Positions 53,211 through 61,800 of a DNA stretch of 64,000 bases are shown here, piece by piece. The DNA is from Butyrivibrio sp. (GTDB lineage: Bacteria > Bacillota > Clostridia > Lachnospirales > Lachnospiraceae). The stretch spans positions 124,001 through 188,000 of the forward strand of contig SVFV01000001.1 in NCBI GenBank assembly GCA_015056655.1, read 5' to 3'. The notes beneath the pieces were generated by a model. The model saw only the letters and a program-made list of their open reading frames with translations. It was not told the origin of the DNA and did not search any database. Position 1 is the first letter of the stretch. The number at the start of each line of letters is the position of its first letter. The position numbers were made by a program, and so were the translations under genes.

Positions 53211-53966
53211 ATGAAAATCGAGCGCGTTAATGATTATCAAATTCGATGCACACTTACAAAAGAAGATCTCGCAAGCAGAGAGCTGAAGATCAGCGAGCTT
53301 GCTTATGGAACAGAGAAAGCCAAGGATCTGTTTCGTGATATGATGCAACAGGCCAATTACCAGTTTGGTTTTGAAGCAGAGGATATTCCTCTCATGATAG
53401 AAGCTGTTCCAATCAATTCAGAATGTATCGTGCTAATAATTACAAAGGTTGAGGATCCAGAGGAGCTTGATACCAGATTTGCAAACTTCTCACCAGCTCT
53501 TCAGAGCGAGGCTACTGGTGGTAACACCGAACTTGATGATTCTGAGGATGATATTTCAGCACTCTTTAAGAAAATCAAGGATACAGAAGCAGCTGCGCAG
53601 AATCCCAATCTCGGAAGAGGCGCAAAGAGGAATCCTCCTAAAAAGAGTTCTTCTTCAGAAGCTTCTCAGACAGAGATATTCTTCCTTTTCTCATTTGGAG
53701 CAATGCATGACATCATGAAGTTTGCAGCTCTTAATCAGACCAAGGTCACTGTAAAGAACACTCTTTACAAGAGCGACTCAAATGGAAGACTTTATCTTCT
53801 GATCCAGCCTGATTCTGAAACAGCTGGCACACTTAAGAGCCTCTGCACACAGCTTTCAGAGTATGGAAGACCTGAGAATTCAAGCTCAATCAGTACACAG
53901 TATCTCGATGAGCACTTTAAGGTGATTATTAGAGATAACGCACTGCAGAAATTAACAGACATTTAA
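53211..53966 (+). CDS. mecA: MecA-type ClpC adaptor protein
   Basis: The ATG at 53211 (251 residues, MKIERVNDYQIRC) has GGAG nine bases upstream; the frame reaches back 27 codons without a site. The N-terminal domain (1-85: CTLTKEDLASREL, DLFRDMMQQANYQFGF) binds substrate. An acidic and then Ser/Lys-rich linker follows (about 110-175), and the C-terminal domain (about 180-250) contacts ClpC. MecA proteins hand regulators and misfolded proteins to ClpCP. It is a single gene with its own terminator. Confidence 0.9.
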   Translation: MKIERVNDYQIRCTLTKEDLASRELKISELAYGTEKAKDLFRDMMQQANYQFGFEAEDIPLMIEAVPINSECIVLIITKVEDPEELDTRFANFSPALQSEATGGNTELDDSEDDISALFKKIKDTEAAAQNPNLGRGAKRNPPKKSSSSEASQTEIFFLFSFGAMHDIMKFAALNQTKVTVKNTLYKSDSNGRLYLLIQPDSETAGTLKSLCTQLSEYGRPENSSSISTQYLDEHFKVIIRDNALQKLTDI

Positions 53967-53970
53967 AAAA

Positions 53971-54001
53971 ACGCTTCGGACTTACGTCCGAAGCGTTTTT
54001 C
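53971..54001. terminator. Bidirectional terminator between mecA and nifJ
   Basis: Perfect 11-bp arms (53971-53981, 53986-53996) with a TTAC loop are flanked by an A run on the left and T5 on the right. It serves both convergent genes. Confidence 0.9.
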
Positions 54002-54006
54002 AATTC

Positions 54007-57000
54007 TTATTTAGAATAAAGAGTAACGAGCTTGTTCAGATACTCGAGACGCTCCTGAGCGTTCTCCTTAGACTTAGCATAGAGCTTCTGTGCTCTCTCA
54101 GGATTCTTGAGCTTGAGTGAAAGGTATCTAACCTCACCATCAAGGAAGTCCTGATACTCCTCTGTAGGAGCCTTGCTGTCAAGAGTGAACTTCTGCTCTG
54201 CTGCAGGATTGAATCTGAACATATGCCAGTAACCTGTAGCAACTGCCTTCTTCTCTTCGTCCATAACCTTGTTCATACCGGACTTGAGACCCTGGTTGAT
54301 ACAAGGAGCATAAGCGATGATGAGTGAAGGTCCCGGATATGCCTCAGCCTCAGCGATTGCCTTAAGTGTCTGGTTCATATCAGCACCCATAGCGATCTGA
54401 GCAACATATACATAACCATAGCTCATTGCGATAGAAGCGAGATCCTTCTGCTTGATCTCCTTACCGCCTGCTGCGAACTGTGCAACTGCACCTGTAGGTG
54501 TAGCCTTAGATGACTGTCCGCCTGTATTTGAGTAAACCTCAGTGTTAACAACGAGAACGTTTACATCCTTACCGGAAGCAAGTACGTGATCGAGACCACC
54601 GAATCCGATATCGAATGCCCATCCGTCACCACCGAAGATCCACTGTGACTTCTTAGCTGCGAAGTCCTTATTCTTAAGAACATACTTAGCAGCATCTGAG
54701 CTGTCGCTTGCAAGTGCAGCTACGAGCTCTTCTGTAGCAGCTGTGTTTGTAGCGCCGTTAGCGAAAGTATCAAGATACTTCTGAGCAGCGTCCTTAGCAG
54801 AACCGCCTGCTGCAACGATCTCTTCTACCTTCTCCTTGATAGCATCACGGAGTGCGTTCTGTGCAAGAACCATACCGAAACCAAACTCAGCGTTATCTTC
54901 GAAGAGGGAGTTATCCCATGCAGGACCCTGGCCCTTTTCATTTACTGTGTAAGGTGTTGAAGGTGAGGAGTTACCCCAGATTGATGTACATCCTGTAGCG
55001 TTAGCAACGTACATTCTGTCACCAAAGAGCTGAGTAACAAGCTTAACATAAGGTGTCTCACCACAACCTGCGCATGCGCCTGAGAACTCAAGGAGAGGCT
55101 GCTTGAACTGTGAACCTCTGATTGTTGTCTCTTTAAGCTTCTCAACAACTTCTGTCTTAACAGGAGTCTTAACAGCATAATCGAAGTACTTCTGCTCATC
55201 CTTGTTGTCAGCGATAGCACCCATCTTAAGAGTCTCGCCAGCCTTGTTACCTACGCAGACATTAGCGCAAGATCCGCAACCTGTACAATCAAGTGCAGAG
55301 ATAACAACTGAGAACTTGTATCCAGGAACTCCGTTGAGATCCTTTGTCTGAAGTCCTTCAGGAGCAGCTGCAACTTCTTCATCTGTAAGAGCAACTGTTC
55401 TGATTGCAGCGTGAGGACAAACGAGTGAGCAGAATCCACACTCTACGCACTTTGTAGCATCCCACTTAGGAACGTTAACTGCAATACCTCTCTTCTCGAA
55501 TGCAGCAGATCCACTAGGTGTAGAACCATCAACATAAGGAAGAAGGTCAGAAACCTTAAGAGTGTTACCTTCCTGAGAGTTAACCTTGGACTGGATGTTG
55601 TTAACAAAGTCTACAACGTCCTTACGGTCACCCTTAGCTTCTGTGAACTCAAGGCCTTCATCCTGAGCGTTAGCCCATGATTCAGGAATCTCTACCTTGA
55701 TGAGGTTCTTAGGATCAGCACCTGCATCGATAGCATCCCAGTTCTTCTTAACGACATCTTCACCCTTACGGCCGTATGTCTTCTGAGCAGCATCCTTCAT
55801 GAACTTGATTGCATCTTCTTCAGGAATGATCTTTGTGATGTTGAAGAATGCAGACTGAAGGATTGTGTTAATTCTTGTAGGACCCATACCTACTTCAACA
55901 CCGATCTTAGAACCGTTCATGATGTAGAAGTTGATCTTGTGGTCATACATGAACTTCTTAACCTGACCAGGGATCTCAGCCTCAAGCTGATCTACTGTCC
56001 AAGGGCAGTTAAGAAGGAATGATCCTCCATCAACAAGCTCCTGAACCATGTTGAACTTGCGGATGTATGAAGGATTGTGGCAAGCAACGAAGTTTGCCTT
56101 CTTGATGAGGTAAGTTGACTTAATAGGTTTCTTACCAAATCTGAGGTGAGACATTGTAACACCACCAGACTTCTTTGAATCATAGTCAAAATATGCCTGA
56201 GCGTACATGTCTGTGTTATCACCAATGATCTTAATGGAGTTCTTGTTAGCACCAACAGTACCGTCAGCACCAAGACCCCAGAACTTACAGTTTGTTGTTC
56301 CCTCAGGTGTTGTAACAAGGGGAGCACCAGCATCAAGTGAAAGATGTGTAACATCATCATTGATACCGATTGTGAACTGTTCCTTATCTGTGTTGTTAAA
56401 TACAGCAACGATCTGCTCAGGAGTTGTATCCTTAGAACCAAGACCGTAACGTCCGCACATTACAGGAACTGACTCGAACTTTGTGCCCTTAAGAGCAGCG
56501 ATAACATCAAGAGCAAGAGGCTCACGATATGAACCAGGCTCCTTTGTTCTATCAAGAACAGCAATTCTCTTAACGCTTGCAGGGATTGCATCAACAAGTG
56601 CCTTAGCATCGAAAGGACGATAAAGTCTAACCTTAACTACGCCGACCTTCTGGCCCTTGTTAGCAAGGTAGTCAATTGTCTCCTCAATAGTATCGTTAAC
56701 TGAACCCATTGCAATGATGATTGTCTCAGCATCAGCTGCGCCGTAGTAGTTAAAGAGCTTGTAATCTGTACCAAGCTTAGCATTTACCTTGTCCATGTAC
56801 TTCTGAACAATTGCAGGAAGCTCGTCGTAACCTGTGTTGCAAGCCTCTCTAGCCTGGAAGAAAATATCAGGGTTCTGAGCAGAGCCCATCTGACGAGGAT
56901 GATTCGGGTTAAGTGCGTTAGCCTTGAACTCATCAATTGCCTCGTGATTTACCATCTCGTCGAGATCCTTGTAATCCCAAACTTCGATCTTCTGGATTTC

Positions 57001-57534
57001 GTGAGAAGTACGGAAACCGTCAAAGAAATTAATGAACGGAAGCCTGCCCTCGATAGCTGCCATATAGGATACAGGTGTAAGATCCATAACCTCCTGTACA
57101 CTTGAGCTGCAGAGCATAGCTGCGCCCGTCTGGCGACATGCATAGACGTCAGAATGATCACCGAAGATGTTCAGCGCGTGAGAAGCTACACAACGAGCTG
57201 ATACATTGAACACACCGGGAAGGCGCTCACCAGCTACCTTGTAGATATCAGGGATCATAAGAAGAAGACCCTGTGATGCAGTATAAGTAGATGTAAGTGC
57301 ACCTGCTACAAGAGATCCGTGTACAGCACCTGCTGCACCTGCCTCTGACTGCATTTCTGTGATCTGTACTGTACGACCGAAGATGTTCTTCTTGCCGGCA
57401 GTAGCCCACTCATCAACATGCTCAGGCATAACTGATGAAGGTGTGATCGGATACATGGCAGCAACTTCAGTGAATGCATATGAAGCATAAGCCGCTGCTT
57501 CGTTGCCGTCCATGGTTTTCATGTTTCTTGCCAT
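54007..57534 (-). CDS. nifJ: Pyruvate:ferredoxin (flavodoxin) oxidoreductase
   Basis: At 1175 residues this is the full-length single-chain enzyme. It converts pyruvate and CoA to acetyl-CoA and CO2, reducing ferredoxin. The N-terminal pyruvate-binding part starts with NEAAAYASYAFTEVAAMYPITPSS. A 2[4Fe-4S] domain lies about residues 685-760 (CVECGFCSLVCPHA, CTGCGSCANVC). A proximal cluster cysteine pair is in CAGCGETPYVKL, and the thiamine diphosphate site reads GGDGWAFDIGFGGLDH with NTEVYSNTGGQSS. AGGAGG precedes the ATG. A ferredoxin gene lies divergently upstream. Confidence 0.97.
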   Translation of the reverse strand: MARNMKTMDGNEAAAYASYAFTEVAAMYPITPSSVMPEHVDEWATAGKKNIFGRTVQITEMQSEAGAAGAVHGSLVAGALTSTYTASQGLLLMIPDIYKVAGERLPGVFNVSARCVASHALNIFGDHSDVYACRQTGAAMLCSSSVQEVMDLTPVSYMAAIEGRLPFINFFDGFRTSHEIQKIEVWDYKDLDEMVNHEAIDEFKANALNPNHPRQMGSAQNPDIFFQAREACNTGYDELPAIVQKYMDKVNAKLGTDYKLFNYYGAADAETIIIAMGSVNDTIEETIDYLANKGQKVGVVKVRLYRPFDAKALVDAIPASVKRIAVLDRTKEPGSYREPLALDVIAALKGTKFESVPVMCGRYGLGSKDTTPEQIVAVFNNTDKEQFTIGINDDVTHLSLDAGAPLVTTPEGTTNCKFWGLGADGTVGANKNSIKIIGDNTDMYAQAYFDYDSKKSGGVTMSHLRFGKKPIKSTYLIKKANFVACHNPSYIRKFNMVQELVDGGSFLLNCPWTVDQLEAEIPGQVKKFMYDHKINFYIMNGSKIGVEVGMGPTRINTILQSAFFNITKIIPEEDAIKFMKDAAQKTYGRKGEDVVKKNWDAIDAGADPKNLIKVEIPESWANAQDEGLEFTEAKGDRKDVVDFVNNIQSKVNSQEGNTLKVSDLLPYVDGSTPSGSAAFEKRGIAVNVPKWDATKCVECGFCSLVCPHAAIRTVALTDEEVAAAPEGLQTKDLNGVPGYKFSVVISALDCTGCGSCANVCVGNKAGETLKMGAIADNKDEQKYFDYAVKTPVKTEVVEKLKETTIRGSQFKQPLLEFSGACAGCGETPYVKLVTQLFGDRMYVANATGCTSIWGNSSPSTPYTVNEKGQGPAWDNSLFEDNAEFGFGMVLAQNALRDAIKEKVEEIVAAGGSAKDAAQKYLDTFANGATNTAATEELVAALASDSSDAAKYVLKNKDFAAKKSQWIFGGDGWAFDIGFGGLDHVLASGKDVNVLVVNTEVYSNTGGQSSKATPTGAVAQFAAGGKEIKQKDLASIAMSYGYVYVAQIAMGADMNQTLKAIAEAEAYPGPSLIIAYAPCINQGLKSGMNKVMDEEKKAVATGYWHMFRFNPAAEQKFTLDSKAPTEEYQDFLDGEVRYLSLKLKNPERAQKLYAKSKENAQERLEYLNKLVTLYSK

Positions 57535-57669
57535 TTACTATTTCCTCCTACCTTTTGATTTGTGATCATAGGGGCGTTGAACCTGCCAGAATCCCATGAC
57601 CATTAATATGGATTTTTCAGGAATAGGCATGTTAAGCTTTTACACACCTAGCCCCAAGAAACTACACAT

Positions 57670-57685
57670 TTGCGCTCTAGCGCAA
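57670..57685. promoter_or_regulatory. Operator-like palindrome at the nifJ start site
   Basis: TTGCGCT-CT-AGCGCAA has perfect 7-bp arms and lies at about -1 to +15 relative to the predicted nifJ transcript. A repressor bound here would block initiation. It is not the Rex consensus that I know. Confidence 0.5.
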
Positions 57686-57690
57686 CTTAA

Positions 57691-57719
57691 ATTCTAACAT
57701 TGCTGCGGTACAGTGTCAA
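57691..57719 (-). promoter_or_regulatory. Predicted nifJ promoter
   Basis: On the minus strand, a perfect TTGACA (57714-57719), exactly 17 bp and TAGAAT (57691-57696). Confidence 0.8.
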
Positions 57720-57843
57720 TTCAATAGCAAGCCGTTTTCCCGCATAAATACTAATAATTTTTCTCTCTATGATTATAAAAATATAAAGAAAATAAACGTT
57801 TTATAAAATGCTCTCTTATAGGGAAAAGTTATCGTTAATAATC

Positions 57844-57872
57844 TTGCGAAAAAAAATAAATTATATTATGAT
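57844..57872 (+). promoter_or_regulatory. Predicted ferredoxin promoter
   Basis: TTGCGA (57844-57849), a 17-bp A-rich spacer and TATGAT (57867-57872), about 90 bp before the ATG. Confidence 0.6.
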
Positions 57873-57963
57873 AGTCACTGTAGTAGGTAATGTCGATTGG
57901 CAACGGCAAATGTCAATCTTTCAAGGCATTACAAACTTTTTATTCAGGAAGGAGATTTTTGAT

Positions 57964-58134
57964 ATGGCATACGTTATTAGTGATGGTTGCATCAGCTGCG
58001 GTTCTTGTGCAGGTCAGTGCCCTGTTTCTGCTATTTCTCAGGGTGACACACAGTTCAACATCGATCCTGATACATGCATCGATTGCGGTTCTTGTGCAGC
58101 TCAGTGTCCTGTTTCAGCTATTTCTCAGGGCTAA
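57964..58134 (+). CDS. 2[4Fe-4S] ferredoxin
   Basis: I choose the ATG at 57964 (56 residues) with AAGGAG eight bases before it; the frame's longer upstream part is not needed. The two cluster motifs are CISCGSCAGQCP and CIDCGSCAAQCP, each followed by VSAISQG. This is the clostridial-type small electron carrier. The internal duplication is nearly perfect in protein and in DNA. Being divergent from nifJ, it is the likely electron acceptor of that enzyme. Confidence 0.95.
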   Translation: MAYVISDGCISCGSCAGQCPVSAISQGDTQFNIDPDTCIDCGSCAAQCPVSAISQG

Positions 58135-58137
58135 TTA

Positions 58138-58848
58138 TTATTTGAAAAAGAAAACTCCGAAGCATTTCGCTTCGGAGTTTTTTTGTACCCTTTTTGCAAT
58201 GATCACAAGTCTGTGAGTAGCAATGTATATCGGAGTGCATGTATATAATGTGAGGGTTTCATCCTCAGTATTGTCGAGTACTGAAAGGTCTGTAGGTTCT
58301 ACGACCTTGATCTCTTCTACAGTGTACTCGTAGGTGTCATCCAGTGTATCTATGTAGATTGTGTCACCGATCTCAACTTCATTTAAACGGTTGAAATACT
58401 TGCCAAAGGTGTAATTCCTGTGGCCAGCGATGACGCAGTTGCCGACTTCACCCGGAAGTGCTGTCTCCGGTTCATGGCCCAGGGAAGCTGCAAGGGCGTT
58501 TCTGTCGACACCCTCCTTTACAGGCTCAGTGCAATTGATCTTTGGGATTCTAACAAGGAAATCTGTGATGGAGGCTGGCTTTGATGAAGCTCCTTTACTG
58601 TTGTTTGAAGCGTCATCTAATTTTGCCATCCCCTCACCGGATTCAGATGCATCCGAATCCACATCATCTCTTGGCTCGAATAAACTCTCAGCGGCTGTAC
58701 TGCCCTGAGACTTCCTTTCTTCGAATTCCTTGATTGCTTTACTTTTATTTAGATTTTGTACCACGCTTACGGCGATAGAAACGGCTAGAATCACCGCTCC
58801 AAACGCCATAAGGCCGATACCGATTGTGAGTTTTACTTGCTCTTTCAA
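58138..58848 (-). CDS. Sortase, partner of the adjacent LAKTG surface protein
   Basis: The 236-residue transpeptidase has an N-terminal membrane helix (about 8-30), an acidic/Ser linker, and the sortase barrel with His143 (AGHRNYTF), Cys204 (LYTCTP) and Arg213 (THRLVI). It cuts sorting signals and joins proteins to the cell wall. Its first codon overlaps the surface-protein stop by four bases, so it is probably dedicated to that substrate. The class (D or E) is not certain. The LAKTG signal of the partner would fit class E. The last ~14 residues (QKNSEAKCFGVFFFK) are encoded by a terminator hairpin, an odd extension. Confidence 0.92.
   Translation of the reverse strand: MKEQVKLTIGIGLMAFGAVILAVSIAVSVVQNLNKSKAIKEFEERKSQGSTAAESLFEPRDDVDSDASESGEGMAKLDDASNNSKGASSKPASITDFLVRIPKINCTEPVKEGVDRNALAASLGHEPETALPGEVGNCVIAGHRNYTFGKYFNRLNEVEIGDTIYIDTLDDTYEYTVEEIKVVEPTDLSVLDNTEDETLTLYTCTPIYIATHRLVIIAKRVQKNSEAKCFGVFFFK
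58152..58184. terminator. Ferredoxin terminator lying inside the sortase 3' end
   Basis: Perfect 12-bp arms (58152-58163, 58169-58180) with a 5-nt loop are followed by a T run on the plus strand. On the minus strand T residues follow too (complement of 58143-58151), 3-11 bp before the sortase stop codon at 58138-58140. Confidence 0.85.
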
Positions 58849-61800
58849 TTCTCTTTTCTCTTTTTAAATGTGATAACTGCGCCGGCAATTATCATAAGAA
58901 GACCTACGAGGTAACCATAAAGTGTTCCGAAGAAACCACCTGTCTTTGCAAGCTTTTTGCGTGTTCCAAGCTCATCTCCAGCTTCGTTTGTAGCATTTGC
59001 AGCATCTGCATTTGCAAGGTCACCATTCTCTTTGTTCAATGCAGCATCTGTGCTGTTTGTCGCATCTGTAGTTCCATTAGATGTGCTTCCTGAAGCATTG
59101 CTGTCATCTGATGAGCTTCCATTTGCATCTGTTGTAGCACCCTCTGAATTGTTGCCAGATGTGTTCTGGTCATTATCAGTGTTGTCGCCACTCTTACTAT
59201 CCTTGGACTCGTCCTTCTTTTCCTTAGATTCATCCTTCTTTTGCTTGGAATCGTCTTTCTTTTTCTTGGACTTATCATCCTTATTTTTATCAGAGTTATC
59301 GCTGTCAGAATCCTTTGTATTCTGAGTCAGATCTTTTCCTTCATCAGCAGAAGTGCCAGGATCAGAAGGCTTTGCGCCTGATTCATCAGAGCCTGAAGGT
59401 ACAGGCTTGTTGCCTTCATCCTTCTTATCATCTTCTGTCTTTGGCTTCTCATCTGCAGGCTTTTCAGTATTATTTGACTCTGCAGGATCTGTATTGGCAG
59501 GCTTCTTATTTTCATCTGCGTTAGTATCAGGATTACCCTGTGATGTACCAGGCTCATTTGATCCACCAGATGTACCAGGAGTGGTAGAATCTCCAGGTGT
59601 ATTTGAAGGATCATTTACTGGTGTTGTACTCGGATCATTTCCAGGTGCCGGTGTATCAGGCAGCTTTTCAAGCTCTACAGGGAATACAAATCTTCTATTC
59701 GCTATTTTTACAGGAATCAATTCTGTATTAAGCTTATAGCCATCCGGAACTTTGACCTGCCTTAAATAGTAAGTCTTGTCTACATCCAAAGTATCCATAA
59801 GCTTATCTGAACCGTTATATCCGGTTTTCAATGTAGCTATAGGTGTAGCGCCATCTTCGTCTGTGTCATACACATCATAGGTTACATCTGGTAGTTCCTC
59901 GCCTGTTTCTTTATCCTTAACTGTAAGTGTAAACTTCCTAATACTATCACTGTATGCGCTACTAAATGACCCCTTCTTAAATTCTGTGTATGCAGCAGAC
60001 CCCTGACTGGATTTTGTTGTTCCAATAAGTTCAATATTGTTATGAAAATCTTCATCATTGGAATACTTATCTGCATATTCAGGGCTTGCTGTGTACTTAA
60101 GAACAAACGCATCCTTGGTATCATTCTTAAACTTCACTGACAATTCAGTCTTATTGTTTACTATAGCAACTGAAACATCTACATCTTCGTACTCCTTAGT
60201 CGTATCGGCTGTAAGTTCGCCTGTCTTTGAGTTTATATTTGCCACGTAAATATGAACTGAACTCATATCAAGCTCATAAGCACGTCCCAATGTATCCTTA
60301 ATGACTGTACCAGCTGGTATTGTCTGCTTTCCGCCATTTACTTTAACCGTGAAATTAGCATTTGTCTTGTTACTTGCTGAACCTGTTTTGGAAAGAACTA
60401 AATTCTTTATTGTTACAGGATCACATGTAAGAGTTTTCTTATCCCCATCGTTTGTGTATACGATTGCAGAGTTAGTAATTGTAGTAGATCCACCATTCCC
60501 AAGATTGCTGATTGTTTCATCAGTAACTTTACCAGTAAATGTTATAGTCTTTTGTGTCTTATTTCCAGGGAAATCAAGATTCTTTATTGTAAGGATGCCA
60601 TCCTTGTATTCATAATCGGTATATGTCTCGCCACCTACCTTTAATGAGCCTTTCTCAAATACAACTCCTTCACCTAATGTATCTGCTACATTTACTTTAG
60701 TAACTGAAAGGTTCTCATCAGTAATTGCAATCTTATAGTTTATGCAATGAGTATTGTAGTCATATCCATCTGAAATAAGTGTAGCAGCTGTAGCATTAAC
60801 TGTGTAATCCGCTGCATCAGATGTTATTTTTGTACCGTTATTATATAAATCAACTGAATTTGTGTACTTTTTATCGGCATTCTTTATTTCCCAGGTGGCA
60901 CTATCAGTTATCTGTGATACAACAGTAAATTCAATAGTTCTCTTGTTCAGATTATTTCCGAGGTCAAGTGTATAGCTGTTATCACTTGCAAAAGTAGTAA
61001 CATCCGAAAGTTCTGGATTGGTACTAGCATCTAATACGTCATTTTCACCAGCAGTACATTTTATTCCTTTTATGGCAACAAGTTTTTGACCTTCACCAAG
61101 AGTATCTGTGATCTTAGCATTTGTAAGAGCTCTCTTATTCTTGTTTGCTACAACCTTCCAGGTTATCTGATGAGTTTTCGCATCATAGCTTGCTACGGAC
61201 TTATCTATTCCTGACTTTGTCAGGGTTGTTCCTGTGAGCTTTATATCAGGAGCTGGCTTACTGGTTATCGTTGTACCATTGCCATCATCATATGTTAACC
61301 ATGCTGAATTCGCCGGAATAGTATGGTTTACTGAAAGGAAATCATCATAGTTTTCAATCTGGGTTGTGTAGGTTACGACGATAGTTTTAACTGTTTCACC
61401 ATCAATATCACCTAACTCAACCTTAAAATCATACGGATCTCCAGCCCCACCGTTTATATGAGGCTTCACAACACCATCTACCTTAACATCACCAGATAGG
61501 ATCATGGATGTAGTGCTATCAGTTTTATATTTATCATACAAAACAAGGTTATTATATGAGTATCCATTAGTTTTAATGGTAACTGTCCAATCAGCGTATC
61601 CGCCCTCTCTGACAACTCCGCCACCTTTTGTAATCCATGTTTCAAAGGTCTTACTTACAGTTGCTTTTGCTGTTGCTTCACAGACTGTTTCTGTGGTAGT
61701 AGCTGCTTTTGCAGAAATATTGAAAGCCTTGCTACTAGGTTGACCTTTAAAAGAGTTCACCATAAATGACTCAGTCTCAGGCTTAGTTTGGAAAGTAAAT

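Larger units (their letters stand above)
57535..57963. promoter_or_regulatory. Divergent promoter region between nifJ and the ferredoxin gene
   Basis: The 429-bp gap holds a near-consensus nifJ promoter (57691-57719), a palindrome over its start site (57670-57685) and a ferredoxin promoter (57844-57872). The nifJ leader is about 150 nt and the ferredoxin leader about 85 nt. No open frame stands out. Confidence 0.65.

Noticed and set aside
57808-57963. 52-residue N-terminal extension of the ferredoxin
   Set aside because: Clostridial ferredoxins start at MAYVISDGC, the AAGGAG site fits 57964, and the extension overlaps the promoter.
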